Program-made: the position numbers and the translations under genes | Shown here: positions 43,669 to 52,440 of the stretch, piece by piece | Layout of the letters: every line of letters begins with the position of its first letter | How positions within the stretch are numbered: the stretch's first letter is position 1 | Notes under the pieces: model-generated | Database searches by the model: none | What the model was told of the DNA's origin: nothing | What the model saw: the letters and a program-made list of their open reading frames with translations, nothing else | Assembly: GCA_009917695.1 (NCBI GenBank) | Contig: JAACJG010000016.1 | Span: 1 to 64,000, forward strand | From: Candidatus Rifleibacterium amylolyticum | Lineage (GTDB): Bacteria > Muiribacteriota > Ozemobacteria > Ozemobacterales > Ozemobacteraceae | Reading direction: 5' to 3' | Length of the DNA stretch: 64,000 nucleotides

Positions 43669-44023
43669 AGGATTCCCCCGATCTGCAAGAATGCGTTGCC
43701 GGTAGCATTATTGCTTCAAAACAGGCGTTAGTCAGATCAAACTATTGTTCTACTTTGAACATCATATCACCTTGTTATTAATGTGCCAATTCATCATCTA
43801 CCCAATCAACAAGCAATTCGTCGCCCCCTTACAACACAAAACCTCTTCGCGGCTCAAATCTGGTTCAGGCGCGGCCTGCCAGCCTTCCAATCGGCTCAAT
43901 CGGCCTGCTTCATCTGCGGATAGTCTTCTCTTCCGTATTTGCCTGCTTTTCTTCGTGTCTTTGCGGCATTGTGCGCGCTTTTCTTTTCCTTTTCACCTGC
44001 TGGAAAAATTAGTGCGGCTGTGG
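43669..44023. other. Intergenic stretch with one dispersed-repeat copy
   Basis: No convincing gene is seen in this stretch. A frame of 97 codons at 43745-44038 on the plus strand has no ribosome-binding site and odd composition. An inverted copy of the cacaaagacac-type repeat is at 43942-43975. The 208 bases between 42816 and 43023 likewise hold nothing I can name. Confidence 0.5.
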
Positions 44024-44052
44024 TTGCCGAAACCTTGACTCGCGGGTATAAT
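44024..44052 (+). promoter_or_regulatory. Promoter of ygeY (TTGCCG-N17-TATAAT)
   Basis: TTGCCG at 44024-44029 and a perfect TATAAT at 44047-44052 are 17 bases apart. The leader to the ATG at 44116 is about 57 nt and includes an AGGAG ribosome-binding site. Confidence 0.65.
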
Positions 44053-44115
44053 TAGCTTTCAATATCAGCCGATAGATTTGTTCGACTGAGCAAAATACAA
44101 CAACAGGAGAACGGA

Positions 44116-45318
44116 ATGAGCAACGCTAAAAAGATCATGGAACTGGCTGAAAAATACCGCGATTATACCGCCAAAAATCTCGGCAGCATGATAAAAATCC
44201 CTTCTGAAAGCATGCAGGAAAAAGACGTGCAGGCTGAAGTGGTTCGCCAGATGAAAGAAGCCGGTTTTGACGAAGTCCGTATAGATGGCCTGGGCAACGT
44301 AATTGGCCGCATTGGTAACGGCAAAACTGTATTGGCCGTTGATGGCCACGTTGATACCGTCGGCGTCGGCAACCGCGCCAACTGGGAATTTGATCCTTTT
44401 TCCGGCGAAGTTAAAGACGGCTTCGTCTGGGGCCGCGGCACTGTTGACCAGGAAGGTGGCATCGCCTCTGCCATCACTGCCGGCCGCATTCTCAAAGACA
44501 TGGGATTCGACCGCGACGTAACCTTTTATGTCGTCAGCTCGGTAATGGAAGAAGACTGTGACGGCCTGTGCTGGAAATACATCGTCGAAGAAGAAAAGAT
44601 TAAACCCGACTTCGTTATCAGCACTGAACCAACCAATCTCAATATCTACCGTGGCCACCGCGGTCGCATGGAAATCGGCGTCGATTTCCGCGGCATTTCA
44701 TGCCACGGCTCGGCTCCCGAGCGCGGCAAAAATGCAGTTTATATGGCCGCCAAATTCGCGCTCGAAGTCGAAAGACTCAACGAACGCCTCAAACACGACG
44801 ACTTCCTCGGCAAAGGCACTGTCACCATCTCTGAATTCAAGTCTGGCAGCCCGTCTCTCTGCGCCGTGGCCGATTCGGTTCACATTCACCTTGACCGTCG
44901 CCTGACCTGGGGCGAAACCAAAGAATCGGCAGTAAAAGAAGTCGAGGAAGCGATCAAGGCTGTTGGCCTCAAACTTGGCGATGAAGCCAAGGTCGAAGTC
45001 CTGCACTATGAAGAAGTCGCCTATACCGGTCTTAAATACGGCATGGAAAAATATTTCCCGACCTGGAAGATTCCCGAAACCGAACATGTCGTGCAGACTG
45101 GCGTTAAGAGCTTCAAAGAACTTTTCGAAAAAGATCCCAAGGTCGATAAATGGACCTTCTCGACCAACGGCGTCACTATCAACGGCTATTACAAGATTCC
45201 GATGATAGGTTTCGGCCCGGGCAACGAAGTACATGCGCATGCTCCGAACGAGAAGACTCCGGTCGACGATCTCGTAAAGGCATCGGCTTTTTACGCGCTC
45301 TACGCCTACTACATTTAA
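44116..45318 (+). CDS. ygeY: YgeY family selenium-metabolism-linked hydrolase (M20 fold)
   Basis: 400 residues. 'LAVDGHVDTVGVGN' carries the first metal His and Asp. 'GRGTVDQEGGIASAI' gives the bridging Asp, and 'SVMEEDCDGLCW' the catalytic Glu pair. 'FGPGNEVHAHAPNEKTPVDD' supplies the C-terminal His. The length and motif spellings match YgeY rather than ArgE or DapE. In enterobacteria and clostridia this gene accompanies ygeW, ygeX, ssnA and the molybdenum hydroxylase xdhD, now linked to anaerobic purine degradation. The enzyme is expected to hydrolyse an amide or ureido intermediate. It has its own promoter and a hairpin after it. Confidence 0.9.
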   Translation: MSNAKKIMELAEKYRDYTAKNLGSMIKIPSESMQEKDVQAEVVRQMKEAGFDEVRIDGLGNVIGRIGNGKTVLAVDGHVDTVGVGNRANWEFDPFSGEVKDGFVWGRGTVDQEGGIASAITAGRILKDMGFDRDVTFYVVSSVMEEDCDGLCWKYIVEEEKIKPDFVISTEPTNLNIYRGHRGRMEIGVDFRGISCHGSAPERGKNAVYMAAKFALEVERLNERLKHDDFLGKGTVTISEFKSGSPSLCAVADSVHIHLDRRLTWGETKESAVKEVEEAIKAVGLKLGDEAKVEVLHYEEVAYTGLKYGMEKYFPTWKIPETEHVVQTGVKSFKELFEKDPKVDKWTFSTNGVTINGYYKIPMIGFGPGNEVHAHAPNEKTPVDDLVKASAFYALYAYYI

Positions 45319-45331
45319 GTTGTGAAAGCGA

Positions 45332-45370
45332 ACCCGGTAAGCGTCTGTAACGACTCCTTACCGGGTTTAT
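45332..45370 (+). terminator. Hairpin between ygeY and ygeW
   Basis: ACCCGGTAAG (45332-45341) pairs with CTTACCGGGT (45357-45366), followed by a short TTTAT. It may be a partial terminator that lowers ygeW relative to ygeY, or an mRNA-processing site. Confidence 0.6.
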
Positions 45371-45399
45371 TGCGAAAATAAAGCGAAAGGTATTATCAA

Positions 45400-46590
45400 A
45401 TGAAAGAATTCAAGGCATTGTTGAAAGAGATCAAGGGCTATAAGACGAAAATGTTCGGCAAGGATCTGCTCCTGACCTGGGAAAAGACCACCGACGAACT
45501 TAAACAGATTCTGGCGATTGCTGACCTGCTCAAGCTTATGCGCGAGAACAACATCTCGGCAAAAGTATTCGACAGCGGCCTTGCGGTTTCGCTTTTCCGC
45601 GACAATTCGACACGCACCAGGTTTTCTTTTGCCTCGGCATGTAATCTGCTCGGACTGGCAGTTCAGGACCTAGACGAAGGCAAGTCACAGATCGCTCACG
45701 GCGAGACTGTTCGCGAAACTGCCAATATGATCTCTTTCCTTTCTGAAGTAGTCGGCATTCGCGACGATATGTATCTTGGCGCTGGCAACACCTATATGCG
45801 CGAAGTCGGCGAAGCCCTCGATGACGGGTTTAAACAGAAAGTTCTGCCGCAGCGCCCGGCCGTAGTCAATCTGCAGTGTGATATCGACCACCCGACCCAG
45901 TCGATGGCTGATCTCGGCTGGCTCAAAGAGCATTTTGGCGGCCTTGAAAACCTCAAGGGCAAAAAGATTGCCATGACCTGGGCATATTCTCCCAGCTACG
46001 GCAAACCGCTTTCAGTTCCGCAGGGTATCATCGGCCTGATGACCCGCTTTGGCATGGATGTTCATCTCGCCCACCCGGAAGGCTACAACCTGATTCCCGA
46101 TGTCATGAAGGTGGCTGAAAAGAATGCAAAAGCCAGTGGCGGCAAGTTTACTGCCGGCACCAGCATGGAAGAAGCTTTCAAGGGCGCTGATATCGTTTAC
46201 CCGAAGAGCTGGGCTCCTTATTCTGTCATGGAAAAGCGCACAGTGCTGCTGCGCAAGAATGACCATGACGGCCTCAAGGCTCTTGAAAAAGAATGTCTCG
46301 CCAACAACGCCAAGTTCAAGAACTGGGAATGCACCGAAAAGATGATGAAGCTCACCAATAAAGGCAAGGCACTTTACATGCACTGCCTGCCGGCTGACAT
46401 CACCGACGTATCCTGCAAACAGGGCGAAGTCGCTGCTTCGGTGTTCGACCGCTACCGCATTGAAACCTATAAAGAAGCCGGCTACAAGCCCTACATGATC
46501 GCTGCCATGATTCTGACCAGCAGATTTGCGAATGTTCCAGAAATGCTCGAAAAGCTGATCGAGAAAGATCGCAAAAGAATCAAAGTCTGA
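45400..46590 (+). CDS. ygeW: Knotted carbamoyltransferase YgeW
   Basis: 396 residues. 'LFRDNSTRTRFSFASACNLL' is the carbamoyl-phosphate motif (STRTR). 'QCDIDHPTQSMADLGWLKEH' follows and 'MHCLPADI' closes the active site. The extra residues around 'DLDEGKSQIAHGETVRETAN' and the length place it with the knotted YgeW family rather than OTCase (about 310-330). YgeW forms or splits a carbamoylated purine-derived intermediate, delivering carbamoyl phosphate for carbamate kinase. GAAAGG lies before the ATG. Confidence 0.92.
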   Translation: MKEFKALLKEIKGYKTKMFGKDLLLTWEKTTDELKQILAIADLLKLMRENNISAKVFDSGLAVSLFRDNSTRTRFSFASACNLLGLAVQDLDEGKSQIAHGETVRETANMISFLSEVVGIRDDMYLGAGNTYMREVGEALDDGFKQKVLPQRPAVVNLQCDIDHPTQSMADLGWLKEHFGGLENLKGKKIAMTWAYSPSYGKPLSVPQGIIGLMTRFGMDVHLAHPEGYNLIPDVMKVAEKNAKASGGKFTAGTSMEEAFKGADIVYPKSWAPYSVMEKRTVLLRKNDHDGLKALEKECLANNAKFKNWECTEKMMKLTNKGKALYMHCLPADITDVSCKQGEVAASVFDRYRIETYKEAGYKPYMIAAMILTSRFANVPEMLEKLIEKDRKRIKV

Positions 46591-46613
46591 TCGGTAACGA
46601 CTGATTCACTAAC

Positions 46614-46644
46614 GCAGCCTGGTGCCAGCATCAGGCTGCTTTTC
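46614..46644 (+). terminator. Rho-independent terminator after ygeW
   Basis: GCAGCCTG (46614-46621) pairs with CAGGCTGC (46632-46639), followed by TTTTC. Confidence 0.8.
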
Positions 46645-46654
46645 TGTTTTGCGC

Positions 46655-46758
46655 GGTCATTGCGAGGAGTGAAGCGACGAAGCAATCCTGACGAATGAGC
46701 ACAAATTTGATTCCGATGACGATCACGATGACGATCACGATGACGATCACGATTACGT
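46655..46758. repeat. Intergenic repeats: gcgaagc element and GATNAC array
   Basis: At 46655-46693 is a 'ggtcattgcgag...gaagcaatcct' element with dyad symmetry, a kind also present at 52295 and 52363. At 46715-46756 are seven consecutive GATNAC hexamers, the first six forming three perfect 12-base copies of GATGACGATCAC. Confidence 0.75.
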
Positions 46759-46840
46759 GAATGAATTGACTTATGCTGGCAATAACGTATAATGCAGCTG
46801 TGTACGAAGTTTTGATGTCAGAAGTACTGGAGATAACTTG

Positions 46841-47827
46841 ATGAAATTGCGATCCTTTGTTTATATGATCATTGCGGTACTGTTGCTCTGTCCGAACTTT
46901 GCGGCATGGGCTGAACAGGATGAGCTTACTCAGGAACAGCTCAAAGAAATGCAGCTGCAGCCATCTGGTCCGGTTCTCGAGTTTCTTGAAAAAGAAAATG
47001 CTGCTCTTGGCGAGAAGATTCAGGCCAAAATTGGTGACGGCTCTCTCGACCCCAGCAATCAGGCCAGCATGATCGCTGCACTGGGAGGCGAAGCGAAAGG
47101 CATTCTCGAGCGCGCGGTAGAACTGCGCAAAACTATCAAAGAACCGGCCCAGCGCCTGATTCTTGACATGGAAATGGTGACCCTCGGTTCACAATCCGGC
47201 CTGATGCAGGAAGTCATCGCCATTATCGCCAACTGGAAGGGCGATATGCGCGAAGCTATGATTATCACCGCCGCCCAGCGTTTTCAGATGATGAAGGTTG
47301 CGATGAGCGAAGATTTTGACGCATTGCTCAAAGAGCTGGAATCTTCAAAAGACCCCCAGATTGTTGAAGCTGCCGGCCGCATGCTCAATCCATTCTTCAG
47401 AAGCCCGGAAGGCAAACCTTTTCCGGAATTTCCGGCAGGTAAAAAGACCATCGACGGAAAAGATCTCAATCTTGCCAGATTCAAAGGCAAGGTTCTGCTC
47501 GTCGATTTCTGGGCGACCTGGTGCCCGCCCTGTCGTGCCGAAGTCGGCCCGCTGGTAAGCGTTTATAACAAATACAAAGACAAGGGATTCGAAATTGTTG
47601 GAATCTCGTTTGACAAAGAACGCGCCGATTTCGACGCTTTTGTCAAAGAAAACAAAATGGATTGGCCGCATTATTTCGACGGCAAGCACTGGGAAAACGA
47701 AGTTGGTCCGACCTATGGCATTCAGTCGATTCCCACCATGTATCTGCTCGATGGCGAAGGCAAGGTCATAAGCACTGACCTTCGCGACGGCAAACTCGAA
47801 AAAGAGCTCGAAAAAATTCTCAAATAA
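46841..47827 (+). CDS. Secreted TlpA/ResA-like thioredoxin-fold protein
   Basis: 328 residues from the ATG at 46841, supported by GGAG eight bases upstream. A signal peptide ends near 'AAWAEQ'. Residues 25-190 are a helical domain of unknown family. The C-terminal TlpA domain contains 'VDFWATWCPPCRAEVG' (redox-active CPPC) and the cis-Pro loop 'YGIQSIPTMYLLDGEGKV'. It is a periplasmic thiol reductase, probably for cytochrome or other disulphide maintenance. Flanked by terminators, it is a single-gene unit. Confidence 0.85.
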   Translation: MKLRSFVYMIIAVLLLCPNFAAWAEQDELTQEQLKEMQLQPSGPVLEFLEKENAALGEKIQAKIGDGSLDPSNQASMIAALGGEAKGILERAVELRKTIKEPAQRLILDMEMVTLGSQSGLMQEVIAIIANWKGDMREAMIITAAQRFQMMKVAMSEDFDALLKELESSKDPQIVEAAGRMLNPFFRSPEGKPFPEFPAGKKTIDGKDLNLARFKGKVLLVDFWATWCPPCRAEVGPLVSVYNKYKDKGFEIVGISFDKERADFDAFVKENKMDWPHYFDGKHWENEVGPTYGIQSIPTMYLLDGEGKVISTDLRDGKLEKELEKILK

Positions 47828-47844
47828 AACTCCGGCATATCATA

Positions 47845-47877
47845 GGGCTCCGGGTCTGAGATCCGGAGCCCTTTCTT
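47845..47877 (+). terminator. Rho-independent terminator
   Basis: GGGCTCCGG and CCGGAGCCC (47845-47853, 47863-47871) pair perfectly, followed by TTTCTT. It separates the TlpA gene from the convergent histidine kinase. Confidence 0.85.
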
Positions 47878-50848
47878 ATGCAGATTCGATTACCTGCCAG
47901 ATTGCCTGCTGCAGACTTTTGCTGTTGTATGGTTTGCTGATGAATGCCTGAGGTTGATCGGCATGTTCACCACGCATGACCATACTCTGGTCATACCCAC
48001 TGGCCAGAATGGCAGGAATATCCGGGTTTATTCTGCGCAGTTCAGCCAGCGTCTGCCAGCCATCAATTCCGGGCATAACCAGATCGCAGATGACAAGATC
48101 GATCTGATTTTTGAGCGCCTTGAATATCTCGATCGCATGGGCTCCGTCTGTCGCTTCTATTACTTTGTAATCAAAGTTTTCCAGAAGACTGCGGGTGATG
48201 AAACGCACCATTTCCTCATCTTCGACAACCAGAATCGTTTTGATCTTCAAAGCTTTCGCTGGAACTCCTGATATAATGGTCTTTTTTTCTGTGTCTGGCG
48301 CGGCGCCGGGAAAGTAAAAGCTGAAACAGCAGCCATTTTCAGGCACGCTGTTCAAGGTTATTCCACCGCCCACGCTACGCATAAACCCTAGCGCATTAGC
48401 CATGCCCAAGCCTCTTCCCGGCCCTTTGGTCGAAAAGAAAGGATCAAAAGTCTTGCTGATTTCTTCTTTTGCAATTCCCGTCCCCTGATCACGAATCCTG
48501 AGGCATACATAGCTGCTGTCGGATATAGGAACCCAGTCTGCTGGAAAGCGATTTTCTTCTGGTATGGAATCTGATGCGACCTGGTCGACTTCGAGTACAA
48601 TAGTGCCTGGCTTGTTGATCGATGCCTCAGAAGCGTTGGCGACAGTGTGCCTGATTATCTGTTGCAGCTGGTCGCGGTTCATGCGAATTGTCGCGTCGCT
48701 GTTTTTAACATGTATTTCAAGTTGATGAATTGCCGGAAGTTTATGTCTAAGTATTTCTAACTGATTTTGACATAGAGCTGACAGGTCTATGGCATGTAGT
48801 TCGGCCTGGTGCTGACCCAGATAAGTCAGCATCATTGAACTCATTTCAGCAGCTTTCTGGGTGGCGCGTATGGCATCGCCGACATGCTTTTTTGACTTCT
48901 CATCAATTTGCCGGTTCAGTCCCAGCAGTTCAAGATTTCCAAGTATTACCTGCAACTGATTGTTGAAATGGTGGGCAATAGCGCCGGCCATACGGCCGAG
49001 ACTGTCTGCTTTGAGGCTTTGCTGACGCTGAATGACAAGCAGACGCCTCTGCTCTTCGAGTTCTTTGCGTTCAGTTATATCGCGGGTTATGCCAATTATC
49101 TCAGCATGTCCGCTATCTTTGTTGATAACCCAGTTTTGTGTCAACTCGGTATGAACCAGGCGACCATCTTTAGCAAGTTGATCGAGCTCTTCTATGTAGC
49201 GGGTCTGACGGTTGTTGCGAAGATTGGCGAGTCGTTCCGGTAGATATCTGTTAACTGTTTCGAGCGATTCAGGCGGCAGATGAACACTTATGTCGAGCTG
49301 CATCAATTCTTCCGGAGTGTAACCAAAAATTCTGGTAAGAGTCGGGCTGATATATCGATATCTTTTTGTCTCGACGTCGAAAATCCAGATGATATCGTTT
49401 ATGTTCTCGCTTAAGAAGCGATAACGCTCGTCACTGTTGTGTATCTGGCGGTCTGCCCTCTGCTTCAGAAGAGCATTTGAAAACATTTCACCGATAATTT
49501 TGAGCAGTGTGATCTCTTCAGAATTCCAGCTGCGACAGCTATTAACGCAGTCATAGCCGAAAAGGCCGATAAATTTGCCCTGTGCGAGCATTGGCATAAG
49601 TAGAATTGATTTTACTTTGTCTTCAATAAGAAGCTTTTTAAAGTCTGTCATCGATTCTGGCATTGTTTTGATGTCTTCATAATGAAGGTATTCAACCGAA
49701 GAATCGATAAAATCGAGAACGCCTGGCAAATCAGCAAGTGGGTAATTCTGATATTTGTAAATGAGCGGTTCGATATTCTTGGCGTGCCATTCATGTGTGT
49801 TGCTTATTGTTTTATTAACAGGGTCAACTTGAAAGATATAGCCGCGGTCAGCTCCAAAGAATCGTGCACTCAGTTCCAGAGCGTTTTCCATGATCTTGTC
49901 AATGCGTTCCAGAGGCGACATTACCAGGCCTTGAGCAACGCTAGATATCATTTTCTCAAGCTGTAGCTGGTATTGCAGGCGATCCTGGGTTATTCTGTGT
50001 TCGCTGGTATCTTCGACGATGGCTATGCCGCCGACGACTCTTGATTCTGAGTTGTATATCGGGGTGGTGACCATCTTCAGCGGGGTCACCTTGTCAACAG
50101 TGATTGAGCGATAGTAGCCTTCGTAAAAGCCAGTATGCCCATGCAGGGCTGCTGCAAGTGCCTCGCACGCCTGTTTATCAGGCAGATCGAAGAGGCAGAT
50201 GCCTGCCGTCTTTTCTGCTGTTGTTCCAAAAACTTTCAGGAACTTGGCATTGTATTCCTTCAGGTAACCATCGCAGTCATATTGCATAATGCCGACTGGA
50301 GAATTATCGAGAAGGAACCTGTATTTCTCCGCTGTCTCATACAGTTGGGTGGCCAGACCGTGCAGAGGCCAGGGTTCGTTCTCCAGCGCAACAGCCTGCT
50401 GCTTTTGCGACCCATGCAGGTGGCAGATTTTCAAATTGCCTTCGCAGAGACAATAAACGGCGGTAAGCTGACAATCGATGTTTTCAAACGCAATGCCTTG
50501 AGCTGTTTTTCCTCTGATACTGAAATGGCCAGATACAACTGCACAGATATCGTTGAGTCGGGCGACTCTGAATGAGTGGTTGAAGATTTCTATTGCCTGC
50601 GGTATTTGCTTTACATCAGTTTGCAGGCTGTCGATCAGGGCGTTCGGGCTGGTCCAGAATTCGCCATCGGCTGAGCCGATCGCAGTAAGTTCTGGACTCA
50701 GGTATTTTCTCAGGCCATCCAGATTGCGTTTGTGCAGGTATTCATAAAGAATGCGCTGGTGAAGGTCAAGCAATGCTTTGTCAGAAGGTAAAGTCTGATA
50801 ATTTTGCGAATCACTCTCTACTTGAATGTCTTTTAACTTTTTGACCAT
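47876..50848 (-). CDS. Hybrid sensor histidine kinase (NTF2-like, PAS, GAF, PAS, HisKA, HATPase, REC)
   Basis: 990 residues from the ATG at 50848, just past the terminator of the upstream gene; a GTG at 50881 would start inside that hairpin. Residues 20-150 look like an NTF2/SnoaL-like fold. PAS 1 is at about 175-300 ('YRFLLDNSPVGIMQYDCDGY'), GAF at about 320-475 and PAS 2 at about 485-610. The H box 'AGAIAHHFNNQLQVIL' is near 622, the ATPase G boxes are 'DQGTGIAKEEI' and 'GRGLGMANALG', and a receiver (about 860-985) carries the phospho-Asp in 'ICDLVMPGIDG'. There are no membrane helices, so it is a cytoplasmic sensor. It lies next to the purine amidohydrolases, but a link is unproven. Confidence 0.88.
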   Translation of the reverse strand: MVKKLKDIQVESDSQNYQTLPSDKALLDLHQRILYEYLHKRNLDGLRKYLSPELTAIGSADGEFWTSPNALIDSLQTDVKQIPQAIEIFNHSFRVARLNDICAVVSGHFSIRGKTAQGIAFENIDCQLTAVYCLCEGNLKICHLHGSQKQQAVALENEPWPLHGLATQLYETAEKYRFLLDNSPVGIMQYDCDGYLKEYNAKFLKVFGTTAEKTAGICLFDLPDKQACEALAAALHGHTGFYEGYYRSITVDKVTPLKMVTTPIYNSESRVVGGIAIVEDTSEHRITQDRLQYQLQLEKMISSVAQGLVMSPLERIDKIMENALELSARFFGADRGYIFQVDPVNKTISNTHEWHAKNIEPLIYKYQNYPLADLPGVLDFIDSSVEYLHYEDIKTMPESMTDFKKLLIEDKVKSILLMPMLAQGKFIGLFGYDCVNSCRSWNSEEITLLKIIGEMFSNALLKQRADRQIHNSDERYRFLSENINDIIWIFDVETKRYRYISPTLTRIFGYTPEELMQLDISVHLPPESLETVNRYLPERLANLRNNRQTRYIEELDQLAKDGRLVHTELTQNWVINKDSGHAEIIGITRDITERKELEEQRRLLVIQRQQSLKADSLGRMAGAIAHHFNNQLQVILGNLELLGLNRQIDEKSKKHVGDAIRATQKAAEMSSMMLTYLGQHQAELHAIDLSALCQNQLEILRHKLPAIHQLEIHVKNSDATIRMNRDQLQQIIRHTVANASEASINKPGTIVLEVDQVASDSIPEENRFPADWVPISDSSYVCLRIRDQGTGIAKEEISKTFDPFFSTKGPGRGLGMANALGFMRSVGGGITLNSVPENGCCFSFYFPGAAPDTEKKTIISGVPAKALKIKTILVVEDEEMVRFITRSLLENFDYKVIEATDGAHAIEIFKALKNQIDLVICDLVMPGIDGWQTLAELRRINPDIPAILASGYDQSMVMRGEHADQPQAFISKPYNSKSLQQAIWQVIESA

Positions 50849-50855
50849 GATAAAG

Positions 50856-50893
50856 CACAATCCGCCCGGCTGATTCAGCACGGGCGGATTGTG
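50856..50893 (-). terminator. Terminator-like hairpin after the SsnA-like gene
   Basis: CACAATCCGCCCG (50856-50868) pairs perfectly with CGGGCGGATTGTG (50881-50893), with a smaller GCTGA/TCAGC palindrome in the loop. It follows the minus-strand gene ending at 50900. On that strand only CTTTATC follows, so termination efficiency is uncertain. Confidence 0.65.
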
Positions 50894-50899
50894 TCCTTT

Positions 50900-52237
50900 T
50901 CAGAATCTATTCCAGAGGGAGCCAGCAAGCTCTCTGGACTTTGCACAGAGTTCTTCTTCTTCGCCTTCTTCAAGGAAGGTGATAATGCCGTCATCCATCA
51001 GGGTTTTTCCCTGGCAGATGGTGGTCTGCACCCGACTGAACGGCAGACCAAAGGTGAGATGGCCAAAGGTGTTGGCGGCAGTAAGCGGGGTGGGGGGCAC
51101 GTAATCCCAGACGACTAGGTCGGGAGCACCGCCTTCTTCGATTGTGCCGATTTTCTTTTTAAAGAGTTTGCTGGCCAGGCGTGGGCCGTTAACCGCGAAC
51201 ATGCGCCAGGCTTCACCGTAGATTTTGCGGGGATCGCCGGCCTGATGCTTATGAAGAATGTTGGCAACCATGAGGTCTTCGAGCGGCGAGGCTGACATGC
51301 CATCGGTGCCGAAGCTGACGTTGATTTTTTCTTCCATCATTTTTTCGAGAGGAGCACAGCCAACCGCGTTATTCATGTTCGAGCGTGGGTTGTGAATGAT
51401 ATTTGTCTTGGTCAGACCCAGAGTTTGAATGTCCGGGGTGTCGCAGTGAACGCCGTGAACGAAGATACTGTCAGGGCCTGTGAGCTTGAAGCGGTGCAGG
51501 CGATCGACAACAGAGCGATAGCCGCGATTGACAGCATCATCATTGTCAGCCTTGTCTTCGGCAACATGAATGTGAACTCCGGTCTGCAGAGCTTTCATAA
51601 GTTCGGCGGCACGTTCGAGGCTTGTGTCAGACAGGGTGAAGCTGGCATGCATGCCGATCATGGCATGAATATCAGATTCGCTTTCGAGTTTGAGGCCTCT
51701 GATGAAGTTGGCGTTTTCAGTAAAACCTTCATCACATTTCTGGAAGCCATCGCGGTCGGAAATTTCATAGCACAGGCTGCCGCGCAAGCCACATTTTCGG
51801 AAAGCATCACGGAGAACCGAAAGTGACCCGGTAATGCAGTTCGGGCTGGCATGATGGTCGATCAGAGTGGTAACACCGTTGCGCACCGCATCGAGCAGCG
51901 GAATCATGGCGGTCAGATAAAGGTCTTCTTTGGTCAGTGCCTTGTCGAGCCGCCACCAGAGGCGTTCGAGGATCTCGACGAAGTTGGTCGGAGATGCGTC
52001 TTTCAGCGCAATACCACGGGCGAAGGTCGAATAAAGATGCATGTGGGTATTAACGATACCGGGCATCAGCACGCGGCCTTTAACATTTTTGAGCTTGGCC
52101 TTGGGAAACCTTTGTTTGATTTCTTCTGTTGTGCCAATTGCATGTATTTTCTTCTCGTCAAAAGCAACCGCTCCGTTTTCGATGACTCTGTGATTCTCGC
52201 CGAGTGTTACAACAGTAGCGTTACCGATAATCTTCAT
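50900..52237 (-). CDS. ssnA: SsnA-like amidohydrolase
   Basis: 445 residues, the SsnA length. 'PGIVNTHMHLYSTFARGIAL' is the first metal HxH. 'GVHIHVAEDKADNDD' supplies the next His and Glu, 'FVHGVHCDTPDI' another His, and 'VSFGTDGMSASPLEDL' the catalytic Asp. SsnA is a putative aminohydrolase in the selenium-linked molybdenum-hydroxylase/purine cluster of enteric bacteria and clostridia. It probably deaminates a purine or a ring-opened product. It lies about 200 bases downstream of the 8-oxoguanine-deaminase-like gene on the same strand, with repeat DNA between. No clean ribosome-binding site was seen. Confidence 0.82.
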   Translation of the reverse strand: MKIIGNATVVTLGENHRVIENGAVAFDEKKIHAIGTTEEIKQRFPKAKLKNVKGRVLMPGIVNTHMHLYSTFARGIALKDASPTNFVEILERLWWRLDKALTKEDLYLTAMIPLLDAVRNGVTTLIDHHASPNCITGSLSVLRDAFRKCGLRGSLCYEISDRDGFQKCDEGFTENANFIRGLKLESESDIHAMIGMHASFTLSDTSLERAAELMKALQTGVHIHVAEDKADNDDAVNRGYRSVVDRLHRFKLTGPDSIFVHGVHCDTPDIQTLGLTKTNIIHNPRSNMNNAVGCAPLEKMMEEKINVSFGTDGMSASPLEDLMVANILHKHQAGDPRKIYGEAWRMFAVNGPRLASKLFKKKIGTIEEGGAPDLVVWDYVPPTPLTAANTFGHLTFGLPFSRVQTTICQGKTLMDDGIITFLEEGEEEELCAKSRELAGSLWNRF

Positions 52238-52294
52238 CTTCTTATCAACCTCTTTCTGGATTATTAATTGATTAACTTAGATTGTACCTGCAAT

Positions 52295-52405
52295 CATAAA
52301 GATTGCTTCGCTTCGCTCGCAATGACCGTTTATTTTCGCTTCGCCCGCAATGTTCTCATTTCCGTCATTGCGAAGGGCGAAGCCCTGAAGCAATCTCCTG
52401 TATGT
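52295..52405. repeat. Two copies of the gcgaagc-type dispersed repeat
   Basis: At 52295-52333 a 'gattgcttcgc...gcaatgacc' element and at 52363-52402 its inverted partner 'gtcattgcgaa...gaagcaatct' face each other across about 30 bases. The whole could form a large hairpin between the two amidohydrolase genes. Confidence 0.7.
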
Positions 52406-52440
52406 CGAACTATTTTCTGCATATTGTGATGACTTAACAT

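Noticed and set aside
43745-44038. Plus-strand open frame of 97 codons before ygeY
   Set aside because: It runs through a dispersed repeat and the ygeY promoter, and has no ribosome-binding site or protein-like composition.
44116-46590. Selenoprotein genes in the selenium-linked cluster
   Set aside because: No in-frame TGA with continuing homology was found in ygeY, ygeW or the amidohydrolases.
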